Source: Eubacterium sp. (GTDB lineage: Bacteria; Bacillota; Clostridia; Oscillospirales; Acutalibacteraceae). From it: a stretch of DNA of 20,189 nucleotides. The stretch covers positions 1 to 20,189 of the forward strand of contig JAILGO010000061.1 of NCBI GenBank assembly GCA_024696725.1. Reading direction: 5' to 3'. Numbering within the stretch: position 1 is the stretch's first letter; the number at the start of each line of letters is the position of its first letter. This document shows positions 6,586 to 13,772 of the stretch, piece after piece. The notes beneath the pieces are model-generated. The model made no database searches. It was not told where the DNA came from and saw nothing but the letters and a program-made list of their open reading frames with translations. Position numbers and translations under genes: made by a program.

Positions 6586-8460
6586 TTATTCCGTAATATC
6601 CGAGGGATGATAGGTCGGGATATACTTCTGAAGAACGTCTCTTACGTTATCGTTATTAATGCTTTCGAGAGCTTTTAGCATTTCCTCAAACCTGTTTCCG
6701 TCTATTTCAAGCGGCAGGTTAACGTAGATTTTTTCGTTAGCCGTGGTTTCCCTCGTTTCCATTTCGGAGACCATGGAAAGCTCCTCATAGAGCTTTTCGC
6801 CCGGACGGAGTCCTACGAATTCAATCGGGATTTCGTCCTCGGTGAAGCCGGAAAGGCGGATAAGGTTTTTAGCGAGGTCGACAATCTTAACGGGCTCTCC
6901 CATATCAAGAACGAAAACCTCTCCTCCCTTTGCAAGACCGCCCGCCTGACATACGAGCTGAGCCGCCTCGGGAATAGTCATAAAGTATCTTGTAATATCG
7001 GGGTGAGTAACCTTAACGGGTCCGCCCTGCTCTATCTGTTTTTTGAAAATCGGAATAACCGAGCCGTGCGAGCCGAGAACGTTACCGAAACGAACGGCGA
7101 CGTATTCCGTATTCTGAGAAACGCTGTTCATATACTGAACGATAATTTCACAGATACGCTTCGTACAGCCCATTACGTTAGTCGGGTTAACCGCCTTATC
7201 GGTAGAGAGGATAACCATTTTACCGACCTTATACTCGTTACAGAGAAGAGCTACGTTATACGTTCCGAATACGTTGTTTTTAACTGCCTCGCAGGGACTG
7301 TCCTCCATTAAAGGAACGTGCTTATGCGCCGCAGCGTGAAAAACGACCTCGGGATGAAATTCCTCAAAGACCTCGCGCAGTCTGTCGAAATCGCGCACGG
7401 AGCCGATTCTTACCTTAATATCAATCAGTCCGCCGTAACGGTCGTTAAGCTCGTTCTGAAGCTCAAAGGCGCAGTTTTCGTAAATATCGAAAATTACAAT
7501 CGTTTTCGGGTTGTACCTCGCTACCTGAGCGCAGAGCTCCGCGCCGATTGAGCCGCCGCCGCCCGTTACAAGCACGGTTTCTCCGATAAGATAGCGGCAC
7601 ACCTTTTTATCAAGCTTAACCTCGGGACGGGAAAGAAGGTCCGAGATATCGACGTTACGGATTCTTCTGTCCGAGGTTTCGTCGAACATATCCTCAACCG
7701 ACGGACTGATTTTAATCTTACAGCCCGTTTCCATAGCTATATTTATTACCTCGCGCTGTCTTGCCTTGGTAGCCGAGGGAATACAGATTACTATCTGGTC
7801 TATTTTATATTTTTCCGCAAGCTCGGGAATCTGGTCGCAGGTTCCGACGACCTTTACGTTGTTTATTTTTTTACCCTTTTTCTGAGGATTATCGTCTATC
7901 GCGATAACGGGACGTCCGCCCTTAAAGCCCTCGTTTGTAAGCGCGTCAATTACGAAATTGCCCATAAAGCCCGCGCCGACAATCATAACGCGGTTTTTCT
8001 TTCCGCCTTCGTAGGAGCGGAAAACGCGCTTAAAAATCTTAAAGCCCTGACGCGGAATAATAATGCACACAATCAGGAAGAGGAACATCATTATATACGC
8101 GTAAAAAGCAAGATAAAATTTATAGCCGAACGAAAACATCACCCTGTCTATAAGAAACAGCAGTCCCGTTTCAACAAACGCAGCCGCGAGTCCTCTTACC
8201 AGCTCGTCAACGCCCGCATACCTCCATACCGAACGGTACAGACCGAACGCGAAGTTTATTATTACCGCTATACAGCCCACGAGAATAAAGTGGGGATAGT
8301 CGAAATATTTATAGTCGTCTATAAGCAATCTTCCGCCGTTCGTAAACATTACGATAGCGGCGTTACAGGCACAGAAAAGCGCAAAGTCCATAGCCATAAC
8401 TATCGCGTTTTTCAGTATCTTCGTAAACTGATTGCCTTTATAATCTCTGTCTTTTGCCAT
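6586..8460 (-). CDS. Membrane UDP-sugar 4,6-dehydratase, CapD/WbpM/EpsC family
   Basis: The 624-residue protein has four N-terminal membrane helices (about 15-40, 56-75, 90-110, 115-136), a CoA-binding/Rossmann domain (starting near IVGAGFMGN at 160-168) and a C-terminal short-chain dehydrogenase domain. The latter has the NAD motif TGGGGSIGAE (299-308), HAAAHKHVPLME (375-386), and the active-site stretch STDKAVNPTNVMGCTK (419-434), where Met430 replaces the usual Tyr of YxxxK, as is normal in this family. Relatives convert UDP-GlcNAc to a 4-keto-6-deoxy sugar for capsule, exopolysaccharide or glycan synthesis. It acts at the inner face of the membrane. Its ATG overlaps the stop of the upstream CHAP gene (TAATG), implying translational coupling. 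No glycosyltransferases are in the window. Confidence 0.93.
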   Translation of the reverse strand: MAKDRDYKGNQFTKILKNAIVMAMDFALFCACNAAIVMFTNGGRLLIDDYKYFDYPHFILVGCIAVIINFAFGLYRSVWRYAGVDELVRGLAAAFVETGLLFLIDRVMFSFGYKFYLAFYAYIMMFLFLIVCIIIPRQGFKIFKRVFRSYEGGKKNRVMIVGAGFMGNFVIDALTNEGFKGGRPVIAIDDNPQKKGKKINNVKVVGTCDQIPELAEKYKIDQIVICIPSATKARQREVINIAMETGCKIKISPSVEDMFDETSDRRIRNVDISDLLSRPEVKLDKKVCRYLIGETVLVTGGGGSIGAELCAQVARYNPKTIVIFDIYENCAFELQNELNDRYGGLIDIKVRIGSVRDFDRLREVFEEFHPEVVFHAAAHKHVPLMEDSPCEAVKNNVFGTYNVALLCNEYKVGKMVILSTDKAVNPTNVMGCTKRICEIIVQYMNSVSQNTEYVAVRFGNVLGSHGSVIPIFKKQIEQGGPVKVTHPDITRYFMTIPEAAQLVCQAGGLAKGGEVFVLDMGEPVKIVDLAKNLIRLSGFTEDEIPIEFVGLRPGEKLYEELSMVSEMETRETTANEKIYVNLPLEIDGNRFEEMLKALESINNDNVRDVLQKYIPTYHPSDITE

Positions 8461-9698
8461 TATTCAGACTGCTCCTCAACTTTTCTTCTGCTTCTGATTT
8501 TGCGGGATACCGCCTTAACTGCAAGAATTGAAAACGATAAAGCCGCGGTAACGCCTATAATGCCGAGCGGTATAATATAGTCCTTTTTATGAGAGGCGAG
8601 CTTTTCGATATTAATTCCTATCTCCGCAAGCTGCTGCTCTCTCGTTTTAATAAGCGGCTGAGTCGGTGCCGTAGTAACGTTACCGCCGCCGAGCGGAGTC
8701 TTACGCGTTACCTCGGCGGTATTAGCGCCGACGGTGAACTCGCACTGACGGTAAATCTCGTCGTTTGCGCAGACGACAACCGTCGCCGTACCCTCTCCCG
8801 TTGCGGTAATAACACCGCCGTCGGAAATCTCGATAATATTTTCCTCGTCACAGAAATAGCCTACCACCGCGCTCGCGCCCTTCGGCTTAACCGAATAGTC
8901 AAGCTCGACGCTGTCGCCGATTTCAAGCTCGGTAGTCGCGGCGTGGATAGTCATATCCTTAGCTACGACGGGCGGCTTAGTAGTCGACTCGGTCGTCGTT
9001 TCGGTCGTCGTTTCCTTTTTAGTCGTGGTTTCTTTTTTTGTAGTCTGCTGTCTTGCCGTCGTCTGCTTTTTAGCGGTTGTCGGCGCTTTAGTCGTTGCAG
9101 CAGTCGTCGCCTTTGTCGTATCCTCGTCGCCGCCGCTTCCGACAGCGCTCCAGTTGGGAGCGCCGTAGCCGAGTATTGAGCTTACGTTGGCGTACGGCTT
9201 CGAGCCCGAGGAGTTATAGCTTTTTGCCTTAACCTTACCCGAGCAGTTACCCTCTATAGTATAGACCGTGCCGCCCGAATAGGAGCTTACTATACCGACG
9301 TGCTGAGCCGAGCCGTTCCCGCTCCAGTCGAAGAAAACGAGGTCGCCCTTCGACGGCGTATAGCCCGAGCCTCTTTCGTGGTAGCGTCCCTTATTCTGAT
9401 ACCAGCTAATCATAGAGTTACAGTTTCCGCCGCTCGGTACGATATTAGCGTAAAGCTTTACGCCGAGGCTTTCGCCCGCCTTGTTAAAGCACCAGAGCGC
9501 AAAGGTAGTACACCAGCCGCCCTGATAGCCGTACCATTCGCCGTATTTTGAATATGTACTCGAACCCTCGTAGCCGATTTCATTTTCCGCTATTGAGATT
9601 ACCTTCGACTTCATTTGCCCTACCGTCGCGGCGTACGCGTTAAGCGGCGCTGCGGCAAGAAGCGTCAGGCAAAGTATAACCGTAATTATTTTTTTCAT
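8460..9698 (-). CDS. Secreted CHAP-domain protein with Thr-rich linker, Ig-like domain and C-terminal anchor
   Basis: The 412-residue protein opens with a signal peptide (about 1-23). A CHAP amidase/peptidase domain follows at about 30-180: GGWCTTFALWC carries the likely nucleophile Cys63, QHVGIV the His133, and YTIEGN the third residue (Glu149 or Asn151). A threonine-rich linker (about 194-242, runs of TTTK and TTTE) leads to a Big_2-like Ig domain (about 245-325), and a membrane helix (about 373-395) with a basic tail ends it. CHAP domains commonly cleave peptidoglycan cross-links, so this is a likely membrane-tethered wall hydrolase; some relatives are inactive. There is no LPXTG. It is the first gene of an operon with the UDP-sugar dehydratase. 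A ribosome site AAGGAAA precedes the ATG. Confidence 0.9.
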   Translation of the reverse strand: MKKIITVILCLTLLAAAPLNAYAATVGQMKSKVISIAENEIGYEGSSTYSKYGEWYGYQGGWCTTFALWCFNKAGESLGVKLYANIVPSGGNCNSMISWYQNKGRYHERGSGYTPSKGDLVFFDWSGNGSAQHVGIVSSYSGGTVYTIEGNCSGKVKAKSYNSSGSKPYANVSSILGYGAPNWSAVGSGGDEDTTKATTAATTKAPTTAKKQTTARQQTTKKETTTKKETTTETTTESTTKPPVVAKDMTIHAATTELEIGDSVELDYSVKPKGASAVVGYFCDEENIIEISDGGVITATGEGTATVVVCANDEIYRQCEFTVGANTAEVTRKTPLGGGNVTTAPTQPLIKTREQQLAEIGINIEKLASHKKDYIIPLGIIGVTAALSFSILAVKAVSRKIRSRRKVEEQSE

Positions 9699-9758
9699 AC
9701 CCGTTTCCTTAAAATATTACAAATTAATTATAAAAGTTACGATAATATTACAAATTAC

Positions 9759-9786
9759 ATTATACACCCTTGAATATAAAAATCAA
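9759..9786 (-). promoter_or_regulatory. Sigma-A promoter of the CHAP-dehydratase operon
   Basis: On the minus strand TTGATT (9786-9781) and TATAAT (9764-9759) have a 16 bp spacer. The predicted start is near 9752, with a leader of about 54 nt. The -35 box lies directly beyond the T-run of the trmL terminator. Confidence 0.75.
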
Positions 9787-9790
9787 GTAA

Positions 9791-9819
9791 AAAATAAAAG
9801 CAGGCTTATAACCTGCTTT
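9791..9819 (-). terminator. Terminator of the dusB-nagA-trmL operon
   Basis: Minus strand: AAAGCAGG, loop TTATAAG, CCTGCTTT, then TATTTTTT. The upstream arm overlaps the trmL stop codon, and the T-run abuts the next promoter. Confidence 0.88.
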
Positions 9820-10318
9820 ACCATTTAAGCTCGTGGAGCTCGCCCTTAAGGCTCAGCTCGGGATAATCCCATTGTCTTAAAACCTCGTACATACCCACGG
9901 CGACGGCGTTTGAAAGATTCAGCGAGCGGATAATTCCCCTCATGGGAAGTCTTACGCAGCTGTCGTGATTAGCCTTTAACAGCTCCTCGGGCAGTCCGCG
10001 CGTTTCCTTACCGAAAACGAGAAAACAGCCGTTCGGATAGGTAACCTCGCTGTGCGCCTGCTCGGCTTTTGTTGTGAAATAGAAGAAGTCGCCGCCCTTG
10101 TTCTTTTCAAAAAAATCCGTCGTCGAGGAATAGTAGGTTATATCAAGCTTGTCCCAGTAATCAAGCCCTGCGCGCTTTACCCTTTTATCGTCTATACGAA
10201 AGCCCATCGGCTCTACGAGGTGAAGCCTTGCGCCCGTTGCCGCGCAGGAACGCGCGACGTTTCCCGTGTTCTGCGGAATTTCGGGCTCTATTAAAACTAT
10301 ATTAAGCGAGTGTTCCAT
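9818..10318 (-). CDS. trmL: tRNA (cytidine/uridine(34)-2'-O)-methyltransferase
   Basis: The 166-residue protein is a SPOUT-family enzyme of TrmL length. It starts LNIVLIEPEIPQNTGNVARS, the family hallmark, and contains LVEPMGF, the knotted SAM-binding elements FGKETRGLP (132-140 region) and IRSLNLSNAVAVGMYE, which is the conserved NLSNAV loop. TrmL methylates the ribose of the wobble base in certain leucine tRNAs using S-adenosylmethionine. The ATG at 10318 is preceded by GAGGT and lies 17 bases inside the end of nagA, so it is cotranslated with it. It is the third gene of a dusB-nagA-trmL operon. Confidence 0.95.
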   Translation of the reverse strand: MEHSLNIVLIEPEIPQNTGNVARSCAATGARLHLVEPMGFRIDDKRVKRAGLDYWDKLDITYYSSTTDFFEKNKGGDFFYFTTKAEQAHSEVTYPNGCFLVFGKETRGLPEELLKANHDSCVRLPMRGIIRSLNLSNAVAVGMYEVLRQWDYPELSLKGELHELKW

Positions 10319-11426
10319 TTATATATACCTCAACAAGATTAAGCTCCTCGTCAACGACGGTAAAATCGGCTGACTTTCCTACGGCTATCGAGCCGATACT
10401 TCCTTCGCAGCCGATAACGCGGGCAGGGTTAATCGTGCACGCCTTAAGCGCCGTTTTAAAGTCGATTCCGAAGTTCAGAAGATTTTTGAATTCGTCAAAA
10501 AGATTTGTAACCGAAGCGGCTATCGTGCCGTCCGGAAGCCTTGCTACGCCGTCGTTTTCCTTAACATACACCGTCTGTCCGCCGAGCTCGTATTCTCCCG
10601 CGCCGAGACCTGCGGCGCGCATTGAATCGCTGACCGCGACCGCTCTGTTTTCGCCGAGAATTTTAAAGGCGTTACGCAGAGTTTCGGGACAGATATGGTA
10701 ACCGTCGCAGATAAGCTCGCAGGTCGCCGTGCTGTCAAGCGCCGCGCCGACCGTTCCCGCTTCGCGCGAAGTCATGGGAGACATCGCGTTAAAGAGGTGG
10801 GTAAAGTGCTTCGCGCCGAGCGAAAGCGCCGTTTTGCATTCATTCGCGGTTGCGTTGGTATGACCTATTGAAACCGTGCATCGGGAAGCGCAGTTTTCAA
10901 TAAATTCCCTGCTGTCAAACGCCTCGGGCGCTATCGTAATAAGCTTCATAAGTCCGCCCGACGCGCCGTATAATTTTTCAAAAGCCCCGGGCGTTCCTTC
11001 AACAATATATTCCTTATTCTGAGAGCCGCATTTTTCCCTTGAAATAAACGGTCCTTCAAAGTTAATTCCCGCAACTTTTGCGCCTGAACTGTTCTTGGTG
11101 TACTTATAATCTGCAATAACGCCAGCGGTTTTAATAAGCTCGTCAACGGGACGGGACATAGTTGTGGGGCAGAAAGAAGTAACGCCGTTTTTTGAAAGAT
11201 AAGCGCTCATTTTATTAAGCGATTCGGCGGAATTATCGCCCGTATCGCCGCCGTTTGCACCGTGAATATGTACGTCAATAAAGCCGGGAAGGAGAATCTT
11301 TCCGCCCATATCAATTCCGTCGCCGTTAATAAAGCCGATTTCGGTAATTATTCCGTTTTCGGTTTTAATGTCGCCGAATTCCTTTTCAAAGCTCTCGTTA
11401 AAAAAGGTACAGTTTTTTAAAAGCAT
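10302..11426 (-). CDS. nagA: N-acetylglucosamine-6-phosphate deacetylase
   Basis: The protein (374 residues from ATG 11426; an in-frame GTG one codon earlier at 11429 is also possible) is an amidohydrolase that removes acetate from GlcNAc-6-phosphate during amino-sugar or cell-wall recycling. It shows the metal motif DVHIHG (near 52-57), FEGPFIS with the metal-binding Glu, SIGHTNA and THLFNAM with metal-binding His residues, CDGYH, and the catalytic Asp in AVSDSM. The dusB stop TGA shares its A with the ATG (TGATG), so the genes are coupled. It sits between two tRNA-modifying enzymes, with no nagB or PTS gene beside it, so the context does not add to its role. Confidence 0.95.
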   Translation of the reverse strand: MLLKNCTFFNESFEKEFGDIKTENGIITEIGFINGDGIDMGGKILLPGFIDVHIHGANGGDTGDNSAESLNKMSAYLSKNGVTSFCPTTMSRPVDELIKTAGVIADYKYTKNSSGAKVAGINFEGPFISREKCGSQNKEYIVEGTPGAFEKLYGASGGLMKLITIAPEAFDSREFIENCASRCTVSIGHTNATANECKTALSLGAKHFTHLFNAMSPMTSREAGTVGAALDSTATCELICDGYHICPETLRNAFKILGENRAVAVSDSMRAAGLGAGEYELGGQTVYVKENDGVARLPDGTIAASVTNLFDEFKNLLNFGIDFKTALKACTINPARVIGCEGSIGSIAVGKSADFTVVDEELNLVEVYINGTLA

Positions 11427-12388
11427 CACGAGTTATCCTTTACAATTTTTAAAGCTAATTCCTCAAGCTCCTCATAGCGCTCGAGCCTGCACATCTCGCG
11501 ACGAAGAGCCGCTCCGCCGCGGAGTCCCTTAGTATAATACGCCGCGTGGTGACGCGCTTCGCGCATTGCGGTATACTCTCCCTTATATTCTACTATCGTC
11601 TTTATATGCTTCAGCATAGTAAGCATTTTTTCGCTTACCGACGGGTCGGGCAGGACGCGGCACTCGTCGAGATAAGCGTTGATTTTTGAGAACACCCACG
11701 GATTACCGAGCGCTCCCCTTCCGACCATCAGCGCGTCGCAGCCCGTTTTTTCAAGCATAACGGCGGCGCTCTGCTCGTCGGTAATATCTCCGTTTCCTAT
11801 TACCGGAATTGAAACGGCTTCCTTCACCTTACGGATAATACCGTAGTCTACCGTTCCGCTATACATTTCCTTACGCGTTCTTCCGTGGACGGCGACCGCC
11901 GCGGCTCCCGCCTTCTCGGCAAGCTGTGCAATTTCAACGGCGGTAACGGTTTCGTCGTCCCAGCCCTTGCGGATTTTTACCGTAACGGGAACGTCAGCCG
12001 CGCCGGCTACCGCTTTTATAATTTCATAGGCAAGCTGCGGATTTTTCATAAGGCTCGCTCCGCCGCCGTTCATGGCAACCTTAGGCGCGGGACAGCCCAT
12101 ATTTATATCTATAATATCGGGCGAAAATTCAAGGCACTTAACCGCGGCAGCCGCCATAATTTCCGGCTCGTCGCCGAAAAGCTGGGCGCCGCACGGTCTT
12201 TCGTTCCCTGTTTTTAAAAGCTCGCCGCTTTTTCTGTCGCCCATTGTCAGTCCCTTTGACGATACCATTTCCGTCACGGTATACGCCGCGCCGTGATTAA
12301 CGCAGAGCTCGCGGAACGCTCTGTCCGCAATTCCTGCCATCGGCGCGAGAAAGGCAATATGTTTAAATTCAATTTCACCTATTTTCAT
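11426..12388 (-). CDS. dusB: tRNA-dihydrouridine synthase, DusB type
   Basis: This 320-residue FMN enzyme reduces uridines in the tRNA D-loop with NADPH. A TIM barrel begins with FLAPMAGIADRAFR (FMN contact). It also has the catalytic-cysteine motif NMGCPAPKV (Cys99, Lys103), GGGASLM, VKIRKGWDD, HGRTRKEMYSG and the phosphate-binding NGDI...MVGRGALGNPW. The C-terminal helical domain includes REARHHAAYYTKG. Length and motifs fit the DusB family common in Firmicutes. It is the first gene of its operon, with a promoter at 12407-12435 and a ribosome site AGAGGT. It is divergent from bioY across only 93 bp. Confidence 0.95.
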   Translation of the reverse strand: MKIGEIEFKHIAFLAPMAGIADRAFRELCVNHGAAYTVTEMVSSKGLTMGDRKSGELLKTGNERPCGAQLFGDEPEIMAAAAVKCLEFSPDIIDINMGCPAPKVAMNGGGASLMKNPQLAYEIIKAVAGAADVPVTVKIRKGWDDETVTAVEIAQLAEKAGAAAVAVHGRTRKEMYSGTVDYGIIRKVKEAVSIPVIGNGDITDEQSAAVMLEKTGCDALMVGRGALGNPWVFSKINAYLDECRVLPDPSVSEKMLTMLKHIKTIVEYKGEYTAMREARHHAAYYTKGLRGGAALRREMCRLERYEELEELALKIVKDNS

Positions 12389-12406
12389 AGCTTTTACCTC
12401 TTTTGT

Positions 12407-12435
12407 ATTATATCACGCACACATTATTAAATCAA
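12407..12435 (-). promoter_or_regulatory. Sigma-A promoter of the dusB operon
   Basis: On the minus strand TTGATT (12435-12430) and a perfect TATAAT (12412-12407) have a 17 bp spacer. Its -35 overlaps by two bases the candidate BirA operator at 12434-12468. Confidence 0.78.
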
Positions 12436-12468
12436 TTATTGACTTTAATCGTTAATCTGTTAAAATAT
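12434..12468. promoter_or_regulatory. Candidate BirA (biotin repressor) operator
   Basis: AATTATTGAC (12434-12443) and GTTAAAATAT (12459-12468) are imperfect inverted half-sites 15 bp apart. The Bacillus subtilis bio operator, from general knowledge, has half-sites near AATTGTTAAC and GTTAACAATT with the same 15 bp gap; the matches here are about 8/10 and 7/10. The site covers both the -35 and -10 of the bioY promoter, which is where repression by biotin-bound BirA would be expected. Confidence 0.42.
12439..12466 (+). promoter_or_regulatory. Sigma-A promoter of bioY
   Basis: TTGACT (12439-12444) and TAAAAT (12461-12466) have a 16 bp spacer. Transcription would start near 12473, right at the ribosome site GGTGAT and only about 9 nt before the ATG at 12482, so the leader is very short. 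Confidence 0.65.
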
Positions 12469-12481
12469 CTACGGTGATATT

Positions 12482-13024
12482 ATGAACGGGAAAACAAAGG
12501 ATATTGCGTTTACGGGTATTGCGGCGGCGATAATCGCGGTCTGCTCTTTTATTACAATTCCCGTAGGAGCCGTCCCCGTTACGCTTCAGACCTTCGCGGT
12601 CTGTCTTGTATCGGGAATACTCGGGTTAAAAAGAGGAACGCTCAGCGTTCTTATTTACATACTTATCGGCGCTCTCGGCGTTCCCGTATTTTCGGGCTTT
12701 AAGGGCGGAATCGGCGTACTGCTCGGCGCAACGGGCGGATATATAATCGGCTTCGTTTTTACCGCTATGATTACGGGTTTCGTTTCGGACAGAACGAAAA
12801 AGCTCCCTGCGCTTATGCTTTCAATGGCGCTCGGCGCAGCAATCTGTTACGCCTTCGGCACGGCGTGGTTTATACTCGTTTACACTAAGGAGCAGATGCC
12901 GCTCGGTAAAACGCTCGCGCTTTGCGTAACGCCGTTTTTAATTCCCGACGCGGTGAAAATCACAGTCGCTTCCCTGCTGACTTTCAGGCTCAGAGACAGG
13001 CTCTTGAAAACGCAGGACGGTTAA
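12482..13024 (+). CDS. bioY: Biotin transporter substrate-binding subunit BioY
   Basis: This 180-residue, highly hydrophobic protein is the S-component of a biotin ECF transporter. It has the expected BioY length and about six membrane helices. Recognisable family sequence includes ITIPVGAVPVTLQTFAV (26-42), GLKRGTLSVLIYILIGALG with the following GVPVFSGFKGG, and GATGGYIIGF (about 87-96), which line the biotin site. No EcfA/EcfT genes are nearby, so it would use a shared energising module or act alone. A candidate BirA operator overlaps its promoter. trmB follows 24 nt later from its own promoter. Confidence 0.95.
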   Translation: MNGKTKDIAFTGIAAAIIAVCSFITIPVGAVPVTLQTFAVCLVSGILGLKRGTLSVLIYILIGALGVPVFSGFKGGIGVLLGATGGYIIGFVFTAMITGFVSDRTKKLPALMLSMALGAAICYAFGTAWFILVYTKEQMPLGKTLALCVTPFLIPDAVKITVASLLTFRLRDRLLKTQDG

Positions 13025-13032
13025 TATATAAT
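13004..13032 (+). promoter_or_regulatory. Internal sigma-A promoter of trmB
   Basis: TTGAAA (13004-13009), inside the last codons of bioY, and a perfect TATAAT (13027-13032), after its stop, have a 17 bp spacer. The predicted start near 13039 leaves about 10 nt before the trmB ATG, with GGTGAT as ribosome site. Confidence 0.65.
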
Positions 13033-13048
13033 AGGTTCGGTGATATAA

Positions 13049-13720
13049 ATGAGAATGAGACATAAGAAAAATCTTGAAGCAAGGCTTGAAGCAGTGAGCG
13101 AATATCTTATCACGCTCCGCACCGACAACCTTAACTTCAACGAGGCTAAAAACGAAAAGCAGCTTATAAATTTAGAGGAAATCTTCGGTAACTCAAACCC
13201 CGTATACCTTGAAATCGGCGGCGGCAAGGGACAGTTCGCCTGCACCTTCGCCGAGCAGAACCCTGAGGTTAATATGCTCTGCGTTGAAAAAATCAGCGAC
13301 GTTATAGTTCTTGCGTGCGAGAAGGCGCAGGAAATGGGACTTAAAAACGTTAAGTTCGTAAGCTGCGCGGCGGAATATCTTGAGGCGTTTCTTCCCGAAA
13401 AGAGCTTCGAAACAATCTATCTTAATTTCTCCTGTCCGTTCCCTAAAAAGAGCTACGCCTCTCACCGTCTTACTCACGAGCGCTTTTTGAACATCTATAA
13501 GCCTCTTTTAAAGGACGGCGCTCCGATAATTCAGAAAACGGACAATATGCACTTTTTTGAATTTTCAATCGAGCAGTTTTCAAAATGCGGTTTCGTTATT
13601 TCAAACGTGTCGCTCGATTTACACAACAGCGACTTCGAGGGCAATATTGTAACCGAATACGAAAGCCGCTTCGTCGCGCAGGGAATGCCGATTTACCGAC
13701 TTGAAGCGAGAATTAAATAA
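13049..13720 (+). CDS. trmB: tRNA (guanine(46)-N7)-methyltransferase with altered active-site motif
   Basis: The 223-residue protein has TrmB length and layout: an N-terminal MRMRHKKNLEARL, SAM motif I YLEIGGGKGQF (about 51-61), the acidic end LCVEK, VKFVSCAAEYL (motif for adenine binding), and LNFSCPFPKKSYASHRLTHERFL across the active site. It methylates N7 of G46 in the tRNA variable loop. In characterised TrmB proteins this stretch reads DPW/DPF, and its Asp is annotated as active-site and SAM-binding; here the codon at 13433-13435 is TGT, giving Cys129. Fold and family are clear, but whether the enzyme is catalytically normal is open. It is preceded by its own promoter and followed by a GC-rich hairpin, not a T-rich terminator. 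Confidence 0.92.
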   Translation: MRMRHKKNLEARLEAVSEYLITLRTDNLNFNEAKNEKQLINLEEIFGNSNPVYLEIGGGKGQFACTFAEQNPEVNMLCVEKISDVIVLACEKAQEMGLKNVKFVSCAAEYLEAFLPEKSFETIYLNFSCPFPKKSYASHRLTHERFLNIYKPLLKDGAPIIQKTDNMHFFEFSIEQFSKCGFVISNVSLDLHNSDFEGNIVTEYESRFVAQGMPIYRLEARIK

Positions 13721-13721
13721 G

Positions 13722-13772
13722 CGAATATAACGGGCGCCTGACGGGCGCCCTTCGTTATCGGGCGTATATTCG
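13722..13772. repeat. Nested inverted repeat after trmB
   Basis: An outer pair CGAATATA (13722-13729) and TATATTCG (13765-13772) encloses a strong inner hairpin GGGCGCC (13732-13738), loop TGACG, GGCGCCC (13744-13750), with ATAACG/CGTTAT (13727-13732/13753-13758) as an alternative middle stem. There is no T-run after it, so it is not a typical intrinsic terminator, though it is the first hairpin downstream of trmB. Confidence 0.75.

Noticed and set aside
8589-9179. 196-codon plus-strand frame rich in Arg/Ser/Leu
   Set aside because: It is the complement of the CHAP protein's Ig domain and Thr-rich linker; the repeats come from that low-complexity region.
13727-13758. Intrinsic terminator for trmB
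   Set aside because: The hairpin is strong, but is followed by CTTCGTTATCGG rather than a T-run, so it was listed as an inverted repeat, not a terminator.
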